This document shows, in pieces, positions 1 through 7,739 of a stretch of 50,146 bases of DNA. Source of the stretch: DASZZY01 sp036260395. Lineage in GTDB: Bacteria > Actinomycetota > UBA4738 > CALAEC01. Both the position numbers and the translations under genes were made by a program. Every line of letters starts with the position of its first letter. Position 1 is the stretch's first letter. The notes under the pieces are model-generated. The model did no database searches. It saw only the letters and a list, made by a program, of their open reading frames with translations, and was not told the DNA's origin. The stretch lies in NCBI GenBank assembly GCA_036260395.1, contig DASZZY010000011.1, forward strand, positions 1 through 50,146, given 5' to 3'.

Positions 1-98
1 CGGACGATCTCGGTCGACTCCCGCGAGGGCGCGTAGGCGAACGGCGTCCGCTCGGCGAGCGTGCGCTCGGGGCGCTCGAGGTCGCCGCGCTCGCCCAT
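1..98 (-). CDS. Aldehyde dehydrogenase, N-terminal fragment (cut by window edge)
   Basis: The ATG at 98 overlaps the deoC stop by one base (TGATG), so the two genes are translationally coupled. Only about 32 codons are visible, beginning MGERGDLERPERT and continuing FAYAPSRESTEIV. That second stretch resembles the leader of the actinobacterial aldehyde dehydrogenases that often follow deoC. Such an enzyme would oxidise the acetaldehyde released by DeoC or a related aldehyde. No catalytic residue lies in the visible part, so the family call rests on this short leader and on context. Confidence 0.5.
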   Translation of the reverse strand, partial: MGERGDLERPERTLAERTPFAYAPSRESTEIV

Positions 99-1057
99 CA
101 GTCCACCGTGAAGTAGTCCGGCCCTTGGTACCGCCCGTCGCGCTCCTTGCGGACCTGCATCAGCAGGTCGTTGAGCAGCGTCGACGCGCCGATCCGGAAC
201 CGGTCCGGCGTCAACCAGTCGGGCCCGAGCGTCTCGTGGAGGATCACCAGGTACGTCCACGCCTCCTTGGCCTTGCGGATCCCCCCGGCCACCTTGATCC
301 CCACCGGCCGCCCGGTCTGGTGGAGGAAGTCGCGGGCCGCCTCCATCATGCAGAGCGCCGAGGGGAAGCTGGCGCTCGCGGAGATCTTCCCGGTGGAGGT
401 CTTGATGAAATCGGCGCCGGCGGCCATCGAGAGCATGCTGGCCTTCCGGACCTGGTCGTAGGAGCCGAGCTCGCCGACCTCCAGGATCACCTTCAGGTGG
501 GCGGTGCCGGCGGCCTCCTTCGAGGCGGTGATCTCCTCGAAGACCTTGGCGTACCGCCCGGCGAGGAACGCCGAGCGGTTGAGGACGATGTCGATCTCGT
601 CGGCCCCCCACCGGACGGCCTGGCGGATCTCCTCCAGCCGCGGCTCGAGCGGCGAGAGCCCGGAGGGGAACGCGCCGGCCACGCTGGCCACCTTGACGCC
701 GGTGCCCCGGAGCCGCTCGGCGGCCACCGGGACCAGCTGGGGGTAGACGACCACGGCCGCCACGGACGGGATCGTGGGGTCGGTGGGGTCGGGCCGGACG
801 GCCTTGGAGCAGACGGCGGTCACCTTCCCCGGGGTGTCGGCGCCCTCCAGCGTCGTGAGGTCGGCGCACCGGATCGCGAGGTCGAGGGCGAACAGCTTCG
901 ACTCCCGCTTGATCGACCGGGTGGCCAGCGACGCGGCCCGCTCCTCGAGCCCCACGGCGTCGACCGGCGTCACCCGGATCGCCGCGGCCTGCGAGGCCGC
1001 CGGGCCCCACGGGGACTCGGGGACGTGCTCGCTGGTCTGGGCCGGAACGTTCGCCAT
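98..1057 (-). CDS. deoC: Deoxyribose-phosphate aldolase (long, DERA-like form)
   Basis: DeoC cleaves 2-deoxyribose-5-phosphate to glyceraldehyde-3-phosphate and acetaldehyde in cytoplasmic deoxynucleoside catabolism. The 319-residue protein shows the class I aldolase signatures: EIDIVLN with Asp156, the Schiff-base lysine Lys219 in DFIKTSTGK, and the second lysine Lys255 in GIKVAGGIRK. Its length and extended N-terminus match the longer human/actinobacterial DERA type rather than the roughly 250-residue E. coli form. The frame is open further upstream, but I chose the ATG at 1057 because GAGGAGG sits just before it and homology begins soon after. It overlaps the following aldehyde dehydrogenase by one base, consistent with a deoxyribose-use operon. 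Confidence 0.93.
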   Translation of the reverse strand: MANVPAQTSEHVPESPWGPAASQAAAIRVTPVDAVGLEERAASLATRSIKRESKLFALDLAIRCADLTTLEGADTPGKVTAVCSKAVRPDPTDPTIPSVAAVVVYPQLVPVAAERLRGTGVKVASVAGAFPSGLSPLEPRLEEIRQAVRWGADEIDIVLNRSAFLAGRYAKVFEEITASKEAAGTAHLKVILEVGELGSYDQVRKASMLSMAAGADFIKTSTGKISASASFPSALCMMEAARDFLHQTGRPVGIKVAGGIRKAKEAWTYLVILHETLGPDWLTPDRFRIGASTLLNDLLMQVRKERDGRYQGPDYFTVD

Positions 1058-1088
1058 GCGGCCTCCTCGGCCTCTTGCGGGGGTACCC

Positions 1089-1094
1089 ATGATA
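1089..1094 (-). promoter_or_regulatory. Candidate -10 box of deoC
   Basis: The minus strand reads TATCAT about 31 nt upstream of the deoC ATG at 1057, with the GAGGAGG ribosome site between them. No convincing -35 was seen. Confidence 0.4.
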
Positions 1095-1134
1095 CCGCCT
1101 GCCCCCGCCCTCCCCGCCGCGGTCCCGAAGCGGT

Positions 1135-1163
1135 TTGACAGCCGCGCCCAGGACCGGAAGCAT
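1135..1163 (+). promoter_or_regulatory. Sigma-A-type promoter of the DUF4333 lipoprotein gene
   Basis: A perfect TTGACA (1135-1140) is followed by a 17-bp spacer and AAGCAT (1158-1163, three of six matches to TATAAT). The gene start at 1189 lies about 25 nt further on, after an ACGAGGAGG ribosome site. Confidence 0.6.
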
Positions 1164-1188
1164 GGGCCGTCTGCCACGAGGAGGCCAC

Positions 1189-1485
1189 ATGTCCCGATCG
1201 ACCATCCGTGCCGGCCTGGCCGCATCCGCCGTCGCGGCTCTGCTCGCCGGCTGCACGTTCAGCGCCACGCTCGGCACCGAGGACCTCGAGGCGCAGATCC
1301 GCGAGGAGCTCCAGCGGCAGACCGGCGTCGTGGCCAGCTCCGTCGAATGCCCGGACGACGTGCCGGCGGAGGTCGGGACGACGTTCACCTGCACCGCCAG
1401 GGCCGACGACGGGAGCCAGGCGACGATCACGGCGACGGTCGAGGAGGGCGCCAACATCCGGTGGGAAGTGACCAGCACGAGCTGA
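1189..1485 (+). CDS. DUF4333 domain lipoprotein
   Basis: This 98-residue secreted lipoprotein starts at the ATG at 1189, preceded by a clear GAGGAGG site; a longer reading from 1135 lacks any such site. The N-terminus is a lipoprotein signal (charged SRSTIR, hydrophobic stretch, lipobox ALLAGC), so the mature protein would be anchored to the outer face of the membrane. The rest matches the DUF4333 pattern found in actinobacterial exported proteins: an amphipathic helix (DLEAQIREELQRQTG), then a small beta domain with two cysteines (VECPDD and FTCTA) that probably form a disulphide. No biochemical function is established for this family. A cupredoxin lipoprotein follows 44 bp downstream and is likely co-transcribed. 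Confidence 0.8.
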   Translation: MSRSTIRAGLAASAVAALLAGCTFSATLGTEDLEAQIREELQRQTGVVASSVECPDDVPAEVGTTFTCTARADDGSQATITATVEEGANIRWEVTSTS

Positions 1486-1529
1486 CGTTCGGCCCAGGCG
1501 TCCCCCGCCAGACCGAGCGGCGGCGGCTC

Positions 1530-1979
1530 GTGCGGGGTGCGGTGGCCCTGGCGCTCGTGGCGGCGACTGCCTGCGGCGGCGGGACGGTGGACGGTCCGGC
1601 GCGCCGGCCGTCGCCCCGTGCGGCGCCGACCACGGCCCAGCCGCAGCCCGGACCGACGCAGCCCGAACCCGGCCCGGCGCGGTGCGTGGACCGCACCGTG
1701 GGCCCGGCCGTCGTCAGGCTGCGACAGGTCGACGATGCCTTCCAGCCGCCGTGCCTCATCGTCCTCGGGGGACAGTTCCTGCGGATCACGAACGCCGGGA
1801 CGAAGACCCACAACTTCAGCGTCGAGGGGACGGACGTCGACGTGGACATCGACTCGTCCTCCCACCTCACGACGGAGGCGGTCGGCGAGCTGGCGCCGGA
1901 GGGCGAGGCCACGTTCTTCTGCAAGTACCACCGGGACCTGGGGATGGAGGGCCGGCTCCGGGTGACGGTAGCCGGCTGA
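1530..1979 (+). CDS. Cupredoxin-fold lipoprotein with complete type-1 copper site
   Basis: This exported protein of about 149 residues begins at GTG 1530, the first in-frame start after the DUF4333 stop; its ribosome site is weak, so the start is provisional. A hydrophobic N-terminus ends in VAATACGGG, a plausible lipobox, followed by a Pro/Gln-rich linker of about 35 residues. The C-terminal domain is plastocyanin-like. KTHNFSV supplies the first histidine and FFCKYHRDLGMEG supplies Cys, His and Met in the C-x2-H-x4-M spacing, so all four type-1 copper ligands are present. It is likely a small periplasm-side electron carrier or copper-binding protein; no partner oxidase is nearby. It is convergent with era, with 3 nt between the stops. 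Confidence 0.75.
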   Translation: MRGAVALALVAATACGGGTVDGPARRPSPRAAPTTAQPQPGPTQPEPGPARCVDRTVGPAVVRLRQVDDAFQPPCLIVLGGQFLRITNAGTKTHNFSVEGTDVDVDIDSSSHLTTEAVGELAPEGEATFFCKYHRDLGMEGRLRVTVAG

Positions 1980-1982
1980 CGC

Positions 1983-2864
1983 TCAGTAGCCGAGGCGGGC
2001 CAGGGCCGCGGGATCGCGCTGCCACTCCCGCTGGACCTTGACCCGGAGGTCGAGGTAGACGCGCTCCCCCAGCAGGAACTGGATCTCCTCCCGGGCCAGC
2101 GTCCCGATCCGCTTCAGCATCTGGCCGCCCTTCCCGATCACGATCCCCTTCTGGGAGTCGCGCTCGACGAGGAGCACGGCGTCGATCCGGACCAGGCCGC
2201 GGTCGTCGTCCCGCTCCATCTCCTCCACCTGGACCGCCACGGAATGGGGGACCTCCTCCCGGGTGGCCTGGAGGGCCTTCTCGCGGACGATCTCGGCGAC
2301 CCGGAACTCGACGGGCTGGTCGGTCACGTCTCCCTCGGGGTAGTAGAGCGGCCCCTCCGGCATCGCCCCCTCCAGGACCGCCACGAGCTCGTCCATGTTG
2401 CGGCCGATCCGCGCCGAGACCGGGACGACGTGGTCGTACCGCGCCAGCCGAGAGGCCGCCTCGAGCTGGGGGATGAGCGGGTCGGGCTTCACCAGATCGA
2501 TCTTGTTGACGGCACAGACCTTCAGCCCTGGCCGGCCGGCCACCTGCGTGCGGGCCACGTACTCGTCCCCCCGCCCCACGCCGGCCGCGGCATCGACCAC
2601 GTGGAGGACGGCGTCGACGCCCTCCACGCTGTCGGCGACGATCTCGTTCAGCCGGCGGCCGAGCAGCGTCCGCGGCTTGTGGAAGCCCGGCGTGTCGGTG
2701 AACACGACCTGCACCTCGTCGGTGGTGCGCACCCCGTGGATCCGCGCCCGCGTGGTCTGCGGCTTGTCGGTGACAATCGAGACCTTCTCCCCGACCAGGG
2801 CGTTCACCAGCGTCGACTTCCCGACGTTGGGCCGGCCGACCACCGCGACGAACCCCGACCGCAC
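1983..2864 (-). CDS. era: GTPase Era (16S rRNA maturation / 30S assembly)
   Basis: Era binds the 3' end of 16S rRNA and acts as a checkpoint in small-subunit assembly. The 293-residue protein has the G1 loop GRPNVGKS near residue 10, a G2-like TTRARIHG, G3 DTPGF and G4 NKID, followed by a C-terminal KH domain with the GKGGQMLKRIG loop. Length is normal. Translation starts at GTG 2864, six bases after the cdd stop. It is the last gene of the phoH-ybeY-corC-cdd-era run, a common actinobacterial arrangement that couples RNA processing and ribosome assembly genes. Confidence 0.96.
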   Translation of the reverse strand: MRSGFVAVVGRPNVGKSTLVNALVGEKVSIVTDKPQTTRARIHGVRTTDEVQVVFTDTPGFHKPRTLLGRRLNEIVADSVEGVDAVLHVVDAAAGVGRGDEYVARTQVAGRPGLKVCAVNKIDLVKPDPLIPQLEAASRLARYDHVVPVSARIGRNMDELVAVLEGAMPEGPLYYPEGDVTDQPVEFRVAEIVREKALQATREEVPHSVAVQVEEMERDDDRGLVRIDAVLLVERDSQKGIVIGKGGQMLKRIGTLAREEIQFLLGERVYLDLRVKVQREWQRDPAALARLGY

Positions 2865-2870
2865 GGGCTG

Positions 2871-3284
2871 CTACCCCGCCAGGTCGTCCGGCCCGAACGC
2901 GTCGGGCAGCAGGTCCCCGAGGGCCCTCTCCTCGCGCCGACCGTCGGACCCTTCGGCGACGACCAGCATGCCCGGGCCGAACTCGTGGAGCACCTGGCGG
3001 CACCCGCCGCAGGGCCACGCCACCCCGGGACCCGAGGTGGTGACGGCCACCGCCACCAGCCGCCGGGCCCCCTCGAAGGCCGCCCGCTGCACGGCGCCAC
3101 GCTCGGCACACACCGATAGCGGGTACGAGGCGTTCTCCATGTTGGCCGACGGCACGATCCGGCCGTCGTCGGCGAGCACGGCGGCCCCGACGTGGTACCG
3201 GCTGTAGGGCGCGTACGCCCGGTCCCGGGCCTCCCGGGCGGCGGCCAGCAGGGCCGCGAGCTGGTCCTCGGGGGGCCTATTCAG
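2871..3284 (-). CDS. cdd: Cytidine deaminase, apparently starting at CTG
   Basis: Cdd hydrolyses cytidine and deoxycytidine to uridine and deoxyuridine in pyrimidine salvage. The zinc and catalytic motifs are intact: NMENASYP, VCAERGA (zinc Cys plus proton-shuttling Glu) and PCGGCRQ (two zinc Cys). The first ATG/GTG in frame, GTG 3179, would delete the conserved N-terminal helix (AAREARDRAYAPYSRYHVG), which is encoded upstream in the same frame. Between that helix and the upstream stop region there is no ATG, GTG or TTG. The only plausible start is CTG at 3284, six bases after GGAGG, overlapping the end of the corC gene by 8 bp. This gives 137 residues, the normal family length. Confidence 0.88.
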   Translation of the reverse strand: MNRPPEDQLAALLAAAREARDRAYAPYSRYHVGAAVLADDGRIVPSANMENASYPLSVCAERGAVQRAAFEGARRLVAVAVTTSGPGVAWPCGGCRQVLHEFGPGMLVVAEGSDGRREERALGDLLPDAFGPDDLAG

Positions 3285-4557
3285 GCGAGGCCTCCACCCG
3301 CGACCCGGAGTCCACCCGCTCCACGAGCACCTGCGAGATCCGGCGGCCCTGCACGCGCTCGGCGGTGAACCGGAGGTCGCCGAACTCGACGGCCTCCCCC
3401 TGCCTCGGCACCCGGCCCAGGATCCCGAGCATCAGCCCGCCCACGGTGTCCCATTCGGTGTCCGGCAGCTTGACCTCCAGCAGATCGTTGACGTCGTCGA
3501 CCGAGACCTTGGCGTTGAGGCGATACCGGTCGTCCCCCACCGGCTTGACGTTCGGCTCGGCGCGGTCGAACTCGTCCTCGATCTCGCCCACGATCTCCTC
3601 GATGAGGTCCTCGAGCGTGACGAGCCCGGCCACCGACCCGTACTCGTCCACCACGATCGCCAGGTGCAGGCGCTCGCGCTGCATGTCGCGGAGGAGGTCG
3701 GCGACCTTCTTCGACTCGGGGACGAAGTAGGGCTTGCGGGCGATGTCCTTGGTCTTCCTGTCCCTGCCGTTCTTGGACGTCCGGAGGGACCTGAGGACGT
3801 CCTTGGCGTAGACCACCCCGACGATCTCGTCGAGGCTGTCCTTGAACACCGGGATCCGCGAGTAGCCGTGCTCGATCACCATCGCCGCCACCCGGTCGAG
3901 CGGCTCCAAGACGTCGACGGCGGCGATGTCCGGGCGGGGGACCATCACCTCGCGGACCACGGTGTCGCCGAACTCGAAGATCGAGTGGATGAGCTCCTTC
4001 TCCTCCTCCTCGATCTCCTCCTCCTCGGCGGCGGTCTCCGCCATCTGCTTGATCTCCTGCTCGGTGACGAATGGCCCCTCGGGGAGGCCCTTCCCCGGGG
4101 CCAGCACGTTGGCCACCGTGATCAGCGCCTGGGCGACCGGCCCGAGCATCCGGCCCAGCGCCACGATGACCGGCGCGAGGCGGAGCCCGACCCGATCGGT
4201 GTGCTGGACGGAGAAGGTCTTGGGCGTCACCTCCGCCAGCACGAACAGGAGCACGGTCATCGACACGGTGGCCACCAGCTCCCCGAGGCCGCCGACGACC
4301 CGCACCGCGACCACCGTGGCGATCGTCGTGCCGCCCAGGTGCATCAGCAGCGTGAGCAGGAGGATGACGTTCAGGTAGCGGGCCGGGTCCTCCGAGATCC
4401 GGACCAGCGAGCCGGCGCCGCGCCGTCCCTCCTCCTGGAGGCGGTAGGCCCGGATCCGGCTGATGCGGGTGATGGCCACCTCCGACGCGGCCATGACCCC
4501 GGCCAGCGCGATGAGGAGGGCGACGGCGGCGACGGCGGCCCAGTCTCCGCCCGTCAC
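3277..4557 (-). CDS. CNNM/CorC-family membrane protein (DUF21, CBS pair, CorC_HlyC)
   Basis: This 426-residue inner-membrane protein belongs to the hemolysin C/CorC/CNNM family, proposed to export or sense Mg2+ or Co2+. In order it has an N-terminal DUF21 region with three to four hydrophobic segments (residues about 5-180), an acidic linker very rich in Glu (EEEEIEEEEKE), a CBS pair starting at FGDTVVREVMVPRPD and ending near GLVTLEDLIEEIVGE, and a C-terminal CorC_HlyC domain (YRLNAKVSVDDVNDLL). The GTG start at 4557 overlaps the ybeY stop as GTGA. The longer open frame upstream lies inside ybeY and is rejected. The link to ybeY and era is conserved in many bacteria. Confidence 0.88.
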   Translation of the reverse strand: MTGGDWAAVAAVALLIALAGVMAASEVAITRISRIRAYRLQEEGRRGAGSLVRISEDPARYLNVILLLTLLMHLGGTTIATVVAVRVVGGLGELVATVSMTVLLFVLAEVTPKTFSVQHTDRVGLRLAPVIVALGRMLGPVAQALITVANVLAPGKGLPEGPFVTEQEIKQMAETAAEEEEIEEEEKELIHSIFEFGDTVVREVMVPRPDIAAVDVLEPLDRVAAMVIEHGYSRIPVFKDSLDEIVGVVYAKDVLRSLRTSKNGRDRKTKDIARKPYFVPESKKVADLLRDMQRERLHLAIVVDEYGSVAGLVTLEDLIEEIVGEIEDEFDRAEPNVKPVGDDRYRLNAKVSVDDVNDLLEVKLPDTEWDTVGGLMLGILGRVPRQGEAVEFGDLRFTAERVQGRRISQVLVERVDSGSRVEASPE

Positions 4558-5009
4558 GCCGACGCCTCGCGCGAGCCGTCGTCCGCCAGCGCGACGCCGG
4601 AGTACGCCTCCTGCCGCTCCCACATCCGGCGCCGGTCCTCGGGCTCCTCGTGGTCGTAGCCCAGAAGGTGCAGGGTCCCGTGGACCACCAGGAGCCCGAG
4701 CTCCCGGTGGAGATCGGTGGCCTGGCGCGCCGCCACGTCCGGACAGATCACCACGTCGCCCAGGAGTCGGCCGGGGCCCTCCTCGTCCTGGGGGAACGAC
4801 AGCACGTCGGTCGGGCCGGGCTCGCCGAGATAGGTCTCGTGGAGGCGGGCCATCTCGTCCTCGGACACGAGCGATACGGAGAGCTCGACGTCCGCGGCAC
4901 CCTCCGCAACGAGCGCCCGGCGCGCCAGCTCGACGAGGGCCGTGCCGTCCACCGCGCGACCCTGCCGGTCGGATAGGGCGACGGTGGGACTATCCCCCTC
5001 GTCGCTCAT
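4554..5009 (-). CDS. ybeY: Endoribonuclease YbeY (rRNA maturation)
   Basis: YbeY is a zinc-dependent single-strand endoribonuclease needed for 16S rRNA 3'-end maturation and 70S quality control. The 151-residue protein carries the defining HGTLHLLGYDH motif (three metal-binding histidines) near residues 108-118 and the upstream TDVLSFP motif. The ATG at 5009 lies 20 bp inside the phoH 3' end, so translation is probably coupled to phoH. The stop overlaps the corC GTG (GTGA). Confidence 0.95.
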   Translation of the reverse strand: MSDEGDSPTVALSDRQGRAVDGTALVELARRALVAEGAADVELSVSLVSEDEMARLHETYLGEPGPTDVLSFPQDEEGPGRLLGDVVICPDVAARQATDLHRELGLLVVHGTLHLLGYDHEEPEDRRRMWERQEAYSGVALADDGSREASA

Positions 5010-5997
5010 CGCCGTTCGCGGAGCCCTCGCGCCCGCCCTGCCGCTCGCCGAACCGCCGGTAGGCCTCGACGATGTCCTGGACGATCCGGTGCCGGACGAC
5101 GTCCCGGGCCCCGAGGTGCACGAACTCGATCCCCTCGATACCCTTGAGGATCTCCTCGACCACGACGAGACCCGAAGCCTGCCCAGACGCGAGGTCGATC
5201 TGGGTCACGTCGCCGTTGATCACGGCGCGGGAGCCGAACCCGAGGCGGGTCAGGAACATCTTCATCTGCTCCGGCGAGGTGTTCTGGGCCTCGTCGAGGA
5301 TGATGAACGAGTCGTTGAGCGTGCGTCCCCTGAGGAAGGCGAGGGGGGCCACCTCGATCGTCCCTCGCTCCATCAGGCGGGCGAACGCCTCGGCGTCCAT
5401 CATCTCGTAGAGCGCGTCGTACAGCGGCTTCAGGTAGGGGTCGATCTTCTCGAAGAGCGTGCCGGGGAGGAACCCGAGCCTCTCCCCGGCCTCCACGGCC
5501 GGACGGGTGAGGATGATCCGCGACACCTCCCGCTCCTGGAGGGCGCGGACCGCCGTGGCCACCGCCAGGTAGGTCTTCCCGGTCCCCGCGGGGCCGATCG
5601 AGAACGTCAGCGTGGCCCGGCGGATGGCGTCGACGTACCGCTTCTGGCCGAACGTCTTGGGCGCGATCGACTTGCCCCGCGACGTCAGCAGGACGTCGCT
5701 CATGACGTCCGACGGTCGGACGCCGTCCCGCTTGATCATGTCGATGGTGTGGCCGACGGCGTTCGGCGTGAGGACCTGGCCCCGGTCGAGGAGGGTCAGC
5801 AGCTCCTCGAACAGGACCGCGACGGCCTCTGCCTCCTCGGTCTCGCCGGTGATCGTGATCTCGTTGCCGCGGACGACGATGTGGGTGTCGAACGCCGCTT
5901 CGACGACCTTCAGGAGCTCGTCCCGCTGCCCGACGAGGGCGACCATCGTGTGGTTGCCGGGAACCAGGATCTTGACTTGCGTGGTGGCCTTGGCCAA
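4990..5997 (-). CDS. phoH: PhoH-like ATPase (PhoH/YbeZ family)
   Basis: This 335-residue cytoplasmic P-loop NTPase is thought to assist YbeY in RNA processing. An N-terminal KH-like region (residues about 1-100, NEITITGE) precedes the PhoH core with Walker A GPAGTGKTYLA, Walker B FIILDEAQNTS and the sensor region VINGDVTQIDL. The start is TTG at 5997, supported by GAGGAAG about 3 nt upstream and by the conserved KILVPGNHTMVAL beginning shortly after. A consensus TATAAT lies about 65 nt upstream, so this is probably the first gene of the phoH-ybeY-corC-cdd-era operon. Confidence 0.93.
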   Translation of the reverse strand: MAKATTQVKILVPGNHTMVALVGQRDELLKVVEAAFDTHIVVRGNEITITGETEEAEAVAVLFEELLTLLDRGQVLTPNAVGHTIDMIKRDGVRPSDVMSDVLLTSRGKSIAPKTFGQKRYVDAIRRATLTFSIGPAGTGKTYLAVATAVRALQEREVSRIILTRPAVEAGERLGFLPGTLFEKIDPYLKPLYDALYEMMDAEAFARLMERGTIEVAPLAFLRGRTLNDSFIILDEAQNTSPEQMKMFLTRLGFGSRAVINGDVTQIDLASGQASGLVVVEEILKGIEGIEFVHLGARDVVRHRIVQDIVEAYRRFGERQGGREGSANGDERRGG

Positions 5998-6061
5998 CTG
6001 CTTCCTCGGGGTGGTCTCCCCTGTTGCGAACGGGGCCGCACGCGCGACCCCGACCGAACCG

Positions 6062-6067
6062 ATTATA
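6062..6067 (-). promoter_or_regulatory. -10 box (TATAAT) upstream of phoH
   Basis: A perfect TATAAT on the minus strand stands in a G+C-rich gap about 65 nt before the TTG start of phoH. The hexamer 17 bp upstream (TGGGAC) is a poor -35 match. It likely drives phoH-ybeY-corC-cdd-era. Confidence 0.6.
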
Positions 6068-6105
6068 CGGCGCGGGGCGGCCGCGTCCCACGGGCCGCCG
6101 CGGCG

Positions 6106-6450
6106 CTATCCCGGTGGCCAGCCCATCGGACGGCCGCCCAGCAGGTGGAAGTGGAGGTGGTGGACGCTCTGGCCGGCGTTGGTCCCCACGTTGGTCACCA
6201 GCCGCCAGCCGGTCCTGTCGACGCCCTCCGCCCTGGCCAGGTGGGCGGCGGCCTGGAAGATCTCGCTCAGGATCTCGGCGTTGCGGTCGCGGAGCACGCG
6301 GGCCGACTCGATGTGCTCCTTCGGGATGATCAGGATGTGGGTGGGCGCCTGCGGGTTGATGTCCCGGAACGCCACCACGTTGTCCGAGGAGTGAACCACG
6401 TCGGCCGACTGCTCCCCCGTGGCGATCCTGCAGAACAGGCATTCGTCCAT
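6106..6450 (-). CDS. HIT-family nucleotide hydrolase (Hint-like)
   Basis: This 114-residue protein belongs to the histidine triad superfamily, which hydrolyses nucleoside phosphoramidates or AMP conjugates. The catalytic triad is in HHLHFHLLGG near residue 98, and CLFCRIATGE at the N-terminus holds the two cysteines found in many Hint proteins. ATG 6450 is preceded by AAGGAG at good spacing, and TAGCAT (minus strand, 6482-6487) is a likely -10. The product is complete. Substrates of bacterial Hint proteins are poorly known. Confidence 0.93.
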   Translation of the reverse strand: MDECLFCRIATGEQSADVVHSSDNVVAFRDINPQAPTHILIIPKEHIESARVLRDRNAEILSEIFQAAAHLARAEGVDRTGWRLVTNVGTNAGQSVHHLHFHLLGGRPMGWPPG

Positions 6451-6510
6451 GTCGGGCTCCTTCCCCAGGCGGGTCCCTCCGATGCTACCGCCGCCGCGGA
6501 CGGTGGCAGG

Positions 6511-7695
6511 CTACTCGCAGTTCGTGACGTGCTCCGCGACGCAGGCGTCGGCCCCGCCGCCGCCGTCGGCCACGTCCTCGCCGCCCCGGCCCTTCAGCGA
6601 GTCGTTCCCCAGGTCGCCGAACAGCACGTTCGGCCCGGCGTCGCCGACCAGGTGATCACCGAAGAGCGACCCGAACAGCCACTCGATGCCCAACAGTACG
6701 TCGTTCCCCTGGCCGGTCGCCGTGCCCCGATCGAGGTTCGCCGTCACCGCCTGCTTCGCCGACGTGAAGATCGCCACGTCGCTTCCCGGCCCTCCGCGGA
6801 GGTGGTCCGCGCCCTTCCCGCCGGCGAGCTCGTCGTCCTTCTTGCCCCCCTTGAACGTGTCGGGCCCGCCCTGGCCGATCAGCTCGTCGGTGCCCCCCGA
6901 GCCGACGAGGTGGTCGCCACCGCTCCCGCCGCGCAGGGTGTCGGCTCCGCCGCCGCCCCGAAGCGTGTCGTCGTCGGCGCTCCCGGCCAGCTCGTCGCCT
7001 CCGCCCTTCCCGACGAGGACGTCGGCGCCCTTCCCGCCGCAGATGACGTCGTCGCCGTCGCCGCCCTCGATCGTGTCTTTGCCGCGCCGGCCCAGGATCA
7101 CGTCGTCGCCCGCGGTGCCCTCCAGGACGTCCTTCCCCGCCCCGCCGAGCAGCGTGGCCTGCTGCCCGCGGCACGTGGGCGGGATCGGCCCCGGCGAGGT
7201 GAAGCAATCACCGGCGTGGATCTCCTTGCCCATGAGGATGAGCGTGGCGGGCTTCCCGTCGATCTGCGCCGACAGGTGGAGGTGGGGCGATGTCGACTGC
7301 CCGGTGCTCCCCACGCGGCCGATGAGGTCGCCGGCCTCGACCGGTCCGGTCTCCCCGAACGAGTCGAGATGGGCCATGTGGATCCGCTCGGCGCCGTCGT
7401 AGCGCGTCCAGATGATGGAGTTGCCCCAGCCCCCGCCCCATCCCTCGGAGTGGATCTCCACCTCGCCGGCGTTCGGCGCGTAGATCGGCCACAGGAAGTC
7501 CGTGGGCGAGCCGATGTCGAGGGCGGGCCCGAAGCCCGACAGGGTCCCGTGGTTCGGGTGGGTGCTCGCGCACCACGCGTTCCCCTCCGCGAAGACGTCG
7601 CCGCCGGCCGCGCCGGCCTGCGCCGACGGCAGCACCACCACCGCCAGGGCGGCAGCCACGGCGAAGAGGCGACGAGCCAGAGGGGGATTCGGCAT
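6511..7695 (-). CDS. Secreted M23-like domain protein with RTX calcium-binding repeats
   Basis: This 394-residue exported protein has a signal peptide (residues 1-30, ending near AQAGAA), an M23/LytM-like domain (about 45-155) and a C-terminal block of glycine-aspartate nonapeptide repeats (183-304 and 343-383). The M23 part shows HMAHLD and the terminal PHLHL zinc motif. The first metal-ligand His usually found four residues before the Asp of the H-x3-D motif is absent: the site reads GPALDIG. The domain may therefore bind peptidoglycan without cutting it. RTX repeats fold on binding extracellular Ca2+. No type I secretion genes are nearby and the signal peptide implies Sec export. Flanking genes are housekeeping, so the role is unknown. 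Confidence 0.8.
   Translation of the reverse strand: MPNPPLARRLFAVAAALAVVVLPSAQAGAAGGDVFAEGNAWCASTHPNHGTLSGFGPALDIGSPTDFLWPIYAPNAGEVEIHSEGWGGGWGNSIIWTRYDGAERIHMAHLDSFGETGPVEAGDLIGRVGSTGQSTSPHLHLSAQIDGKPATLILMGKEIHAGDCFTSPGPIPPTCRGQQATLLGGAGKDVLEGTAGDDVILGRRGKDTIEGGDGDDVICGGKGADVLVGKGGGDELAGSADDDTLRGGGGADTLRGGSGGDHLVGSGGTDELIGQGGPDTFKGGKKDDELAGGKGADHLRGGPGSDVAIFTSAKQAVTANLDRGTATGQGNDVLLGIEWLFGSLFGDHLVGDAGPNVLFGDLGNDSLKGRGGEDVADGGGGADACVAEHVTNCE
6784..7149 (-). repeat. RTX nonapeptide repeat block within the M23-like protein
   Basis: About twelve degenerate copies of a nine-residue unit of the form GGxGxDxLx are encoded here (for example GGDGDDVIC, GGGGADTLR, GGSGGDHLV). Aspartates at regular spacing would bind Ca2+ in a parallel beta-roll. 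A second, shorter set lies near residues 343-383. Confidence 0.85.
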
Positions 7696-7739
7696 GGGGG
7701 TCCGAGGCTATCAGGGAACCCCGAGGCCGCAAAGGTGCG

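Noticed and set aside
6784..7149. Tandem DNA repeat or CRISPR-like array
   Set aside because: The periodicity comes from encoded RTX nonapeptides; the DNA units are not identical and no spacer-repeat structure exists.
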